Source of the DNA: JBDSTZ01 sp039927975
GTDB lineage: Bacteria; Pseudomonadota; Gammaproteobacteria; Burkholderiales; Burkholderiaceae_D
Direction of reading: 5' to 3'
DNA: 5,905 nucleotides
NCBI GenBank assembly: GCA_039927975.1
Contig: JBDSTZ010000013.1
Location: 1 to 5,905, forward strand
The position numbers and the translations under genes are program-made. The notes below the pieces were generated by a model. The model searched no databases. It was not told the DNA's origin and saw only the letters and a list, made by a program, of their open reading frames with translations. Shown piece after piece: positions 3,037-5,905 of this stretch; position 1 is the stretch's first letter, and the number at the start of each line of letters is the position of its first letter.

Positions 3037-5892
3037 ATGATGCAACAATATAGTGCCAACTCGTACCTATTCGGTGGCAATGCGCCATACGTGGAAGAGT
3101 TGTACGAATCCTATCTCGACAATCCAGGTTCGGTGCCAGACAACTGGCGTTCCTACTTCGACGCCATGCAGAACGTGCCGGCCGTCGATGGCAGCAGCAA
3201 GCCGGACGTCCAGCACGCCTCCGTCATCGCCTCGTTCGCCGAGCGCGCCAAGCAGGGCCCGATCCGTGTCGTGAACGCCTCGGCCAACGCCGAAATGGGC
3301 CGCAAGCGCGTCGCCGTCACCCAGCTCATCGCCGCCTACCGCTACCTCGGTTCGCAGTGGGCCAACCTCGACCCGCTGCAGCGCCAGGAGCGCCCCAGCA
3401 TTCCTGAACTGGACCCCGCGTTCTACGGCTTCACCGATGCCGACATGGACACCCAGTTCAACATCAGCAACACCTACTTTGGCCAGGAAACCGCGTCCCT
3501 GCGCGACCTGATCAACTTCCTGCGCGACACCTACACCCGTTCGATCGGCGCCGAGTTCATGTACATCGGCGATCCGGCGGAAAAGCGCTGGCTGCAGGAA
3601 AAGCTCGAATCGATCCGCTCGACCCCGACCTTCTCGGCCGAGAAGAAGATCCACATCCTCGACCGCCTGACGGCCGCCGAAGGCCTCGAGCGCTACCTCC
3701 ACAACAAGTACGTCGGCCAGAAGCGCTTCTCGCTCGAAGGTTCGGAAACCTTCATCGCCTCGATCGATGAAACCATCCAGCGCGCCGGCGAAAAAGGCGT
3801 GCAGGAGATCGTCATCGGCATGGCCCACCGCGGCCGCCTGAACGTGCTCGTCAACACCCTCGGCAAGGCGCCGCAGGAACTGTTCGAAGAATTCGAAGGC
3901 AAGCACGGCGACGACCTGCCGTCGGGCGACGTCAAGTACCACCAGGGCTTCTCGAGCGACATCTCGACCCGTGGCGGCCCGGTCCACCTCTCGCTCGCCT
4001 TCAACCCGTCCCACCTGGAGATCGTCAATCCGGTCGTCGAAGGTTCGGTCAAGGCCCGCATGGACCGCCGCGGCGACCTCGATGGCTCGCAAGTGCTGCC
4101 GATCCTGGTGCACGGCGACGCCGCTTTTGCCGGCCAGGGCGTGGTGATGGAAACGCTGAACCTGGCGCAGACCCGCGGCTACGGCACCGGCGGCACGGTG
4201 CACATCGTGATCAACAACCAGATCGGCTTCACCACCTCGGACCCGCGCGATTCGCGCTCGACCCTGTATTGCTCGGACGTGGTCAAGATGATCGAAGCGC
4301 CGGTCCTGCACATCAACGGCGACGATCCCGAAGCCGTCGTGCTGGCGACCCAGATCGCGATGGACTACCGCGTGCAGTTCAAGAAGGACATCGTCCTCGA
4401 CATCATCTGCTACCGCAAGCTCGGCCACAATGAGCAGGACACCCCGGCGCTGACCCAGCCGCTGATGTACAAGAAAATCGGCAAGCATCCAGGCACCCGC
4501 AAGCTGTACGCCGACAAGCTCGAAGCCCAGGGCACCATCCCGGCCGGCGGCGGCGACAAGATGGTCTCCGCCTACCGCGACGCCATGGACGCCGGCAAGC
4601 ACACGGTCGACCCGGTCATCACCAACTTCAAGAACAAGTACGCGGTCGACTGGCTGCCGTTCCTGAACCGTAAATGGACCGACAGCGCCGACACCGCCGT
4701 GCCGATGACCGAGCTGAAACGCCTGGCCCAGCGCATCACCGTCGTCCCTGAAGAATTCAAGGTCCACTCGCTGGTCGAAAAAGTGCTGGCCGACCGCGCC
4801 AGCATGGGTCGCGGCGAGATCAATCTCGACTGGGGCATGGGCGAACACCTGGCCTACGCCTCGCTGGTCGCCTCCGGCTACGCGATCCGCCTGACCGGCC
4901 AGGACGCCGGCCGCGGCACCTTCGTGCACCGCCACGCCGTGCTGCACGACCAGAACCGCGAGCGTTGGGACGCTGGCACCTATGTCCCGCTGTGCAACGT
5001 GTCGGAAACCCAGGCGCCGTTCACCGTGATCGACTCGGTGCTGTCCGAAGAAGCCGTGCTGGCTTTCGAATACGGCTACTCGACCGCCGAACCGAACACC
5101 CTGACGATCTGGGAAGCCCAGTTCGGCGACTTCGCCAACGGCGCCCAGGTGGTGATCGACCAGTTCATCAGCTCCGGCGAAGTGAAGTGGGGCCGCGCTT
5201 CGGGCCTGGTCATGATGCTGCCGCACGGTTACGAAGGCCAGGGTCCGGAGCACTCGTCGGCCCGTCCCGAGCGTTTCCTGCAGCTGTGCGCAGACAACAA
5301 CATGCAAGTGGTGCAGCCGACCTCCGCGTCGCAGATCTTCCACCTGCTGCGCCGCCAGATGGTGCGCCAGTTCCGCAAGCCGCTGGTCATCCTCACGCCG
5401 AAGTCGCTGCTGCGTAACAAGGACGCCGGCTCGCCGCTGGCCGAACTGGCCAAGGGCAGCTTCCAGACCGTGATCGGCGAAGTCGATGACAAGATCGATC
5501 CACGCAAGGTCAAGCGCATCGTCGCCTGCTCGGGCAAGGTCTACTACGATCTGGTCAACGCCCGCAAGACGCGTGGCCAGCTTGACACCGCCATCATCCG
5601 TATCGAGCAGCTTTATCCGTTCCCGCACAAATCCTTCGGCGCCGAATTGAAGAAATTCCCGAACGCGACCGAGATGGTGTGGGCGCAGGACGAGCCGCAA
5701 AACCAGGGTCCGTGGTTCCAGATCCAGCACAACATCTTCGAAAGCCTCGAATCGGGCACGCGCCTGGCGTATGCCGGACGTCCCGCTTCGGCCTCGCCTG
5801 CGGTCGGTTACTACGACAAGCACTACGCGCAGCAGAAAGCGCTGATCGACACGGCTTTCTCGAAGCTCAAGGGCTTTGTCCTGACCAAATAA
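3037..5892 (+). CDS. sucA: 2-oxoglutarate dehydrogenase E1 component, 951 aa, complete
   Basis: This is the thiamine-diphosphate-dependent decarboxylase of the 2-oxoglutarate dehydrogenase complex. It decarboxylates 2-oxoglutarate and passes the succinyl group to the lipoyl arm of E2 (SucB/OdhB) in the cytoplasmic TCA cycle. The N-terminal segment (SYLFGGNAPYVEELYESYL, about residues 9-27, then the S-V-P-x-x-W motif) is the conserved E1o tail that contacts E2. Active-site segments include G-M-A-H-R-G-R-L (261-268, H264) and F-N-P-S-H-L-E (322-328, H326). The ThDP/Mg motif runs from H-G-D-A-A-F-A-G (359-366) to I-N-N-Q-I-G-F (392-398). The transketolase-like pyrimidine domain carries FVHRHAVLHDQ (629-639) and HGYEGQGPEHSSAR (730-743), and the C-terminal domain holds AQDEPQNQGPW. 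Length is close to the E. coli protein (933 aa). No frameshift or missing catalytic segment was seen. The genes for E2 and E3 would be expected beyond the right edge. Confidence 0.98.
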   Translation: MMQQYSANSYLFGGNAPYVEELYESYLDNPGSVPDNWRSYFDAMQNVPAVDGSSKPDVQHASVIASFAERAKQGPIRVVNASANAEMGRKRVAVTQLIAAYRYLGSQWANLDPLQRQERPSIPELDPAFYGFTDADMDTQFNISNTYFGQETASLRDLINFLRDTYTRSIGAEFMYIGDPAEKRWLQEKLESIRSTPTFSAEKKIHILDRLTAAEGLERYLHNKYVGQKRFSLEGSETFIASIDETIQRAGEKGVQEIVIGMAHRGRLNVLVNTLGKAPQELFEEFEGKHGDDLPSGDVKYHQGFSSDISTRGGPVHLSLAFNPSHLEIVNPVVEGSVKARMDRRGDLDGSQVLPILVHGDAAFAGQGVVMETLNLAQTRGYGTGGTVHIVINNQIGFTTSDPRDSRSTLYCSDVVKMIEAPVLHINGDDPEAVVLATQIAMDYRVQFKKDIVLDIICYRKLGHNEQDTPALTQPLMYKKIGKHPGTRKLYADKLEAQGTIPAGGGDKMVSAYRDAMDAGKHTVDPVITNFKNKYAVDWLPFLNRKWTDSADTAVPMTELKRLAQRITVVPEEFKVHSLVEKVLADRASMGRGEINLDWGMGEHLAYASLVASGYAIRLTGQDAGRGTFVHRHAVLHDQNRERWDAGTYVPLCNVSETQAPFTVIDSVLSEEAVLAFEYGYSTAEPNTLTIWEAQFGDFANGAQVVIDQFISSGEVKWGRASGLVMMLPHGYEGQGPEHSSARPERFLQLCADNNMQVVQPTSASQIFHLLRRQMVRQFRKPLVILTPKSLLRNKDAGSPLAELAKGSFQTVIGEVDDKIDPRKVKRIVACSGKVYYDLVNARKTRGQLDTAIIRIEQLYPFPHKSFGAELKKFPNATEMVWAQDEPQNQGPWFQIQHNIFESLESGTRLAYAGRPASASPAVGYYDKHYAQQKALIDTAFSKLKGFVLTK

Positions 5893-5905
5893 GAAAAACC
5901 TGCCG

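Noticed and set aside
3067..5823. 918-codon minus-strand open frame opposite sucA
   Set aside because: Striking in length, but it is the antisense shadow of a strongly codon-biased gene. The translation is Val/Asp/Gly/His-rich and resembles no family, while sucA on the other strand is unmistakable.
1..5905. Mobile elements, CRISPR arrays, tRNA or rRNA genes
   Set aside because: No transposase or integrase sequence, spaced direct repeats, tRNA cloverleaf or rRNA segment was seen on reading both strands.

Overview
The window is GC-rich, and its codon use and protein sequences fit a betaproteobacterium. The 2-oxoglutarate dehydrogenase E1 protein looks most like those of Oxalobacteraceae (Massilia/Duganella type). 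That placement is from memory of the family, not from a search.

Layout. Positions 1-2589 hold four tightly packed minus-strand genes. In transcription order they are: a PepSY-associated transmembrane protein (2589-1942), a DUF2271 periplasmic protein (1911-1396), a DUF4198 periplasmic protein (1381-548), and an ApbE-type FAD:protein FMN transferase (532 to beyond the left edge). Positions 2590-3036 are a divergent intergenic region. It carries a Fur-box-like operator placed over the minus-strand promoter, several dyads and hairpins, and a candidate promoter and leader for the plus strand. Positions 3037-5892 hold a complete sucA. The window ends 13 bases after its stop codon, where the rest of a 2-oxoglutarate dehydrogenase operon would be expected.

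How the genes work together. The four-gene operon reads as a small extracytosolic flavin electron-transfer system. The DUF2271 protein has a Sec signal peptide and the residues DGVSGAT, which match the D-x-x-S/T-G-A-T/S site where ApbE enzymes attach FMN to threonine in NqrC/RnfG-type proteins. The ApbE enzyme is encoded two genes downstream. The three-helix, histidine-bearing PepSY protein is a plausible membrane partner that passes electrons to the flavoprotein. The DUF4198 protein is secreted, and its predicted mature N-terminus is histidine, which would suit metal binding. The Fur-like operator in the promoter spacer and over the -10 implies induction under iron limitation, so a role in reducing ferric iron or ferric siderophores at the periplasm is the leading hypothesis. 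This is not shown by the sequence. One oddity is that ApbE has no visible signal peptide, so where flavinylation takes place is unresolved.

sucA is ordinary central metabolism (TCA cycle) and shows no sign of damage. Its 5' region has a dyad over the presumed -10 and mutually exclusive leader hairpins, which may be regulatory.
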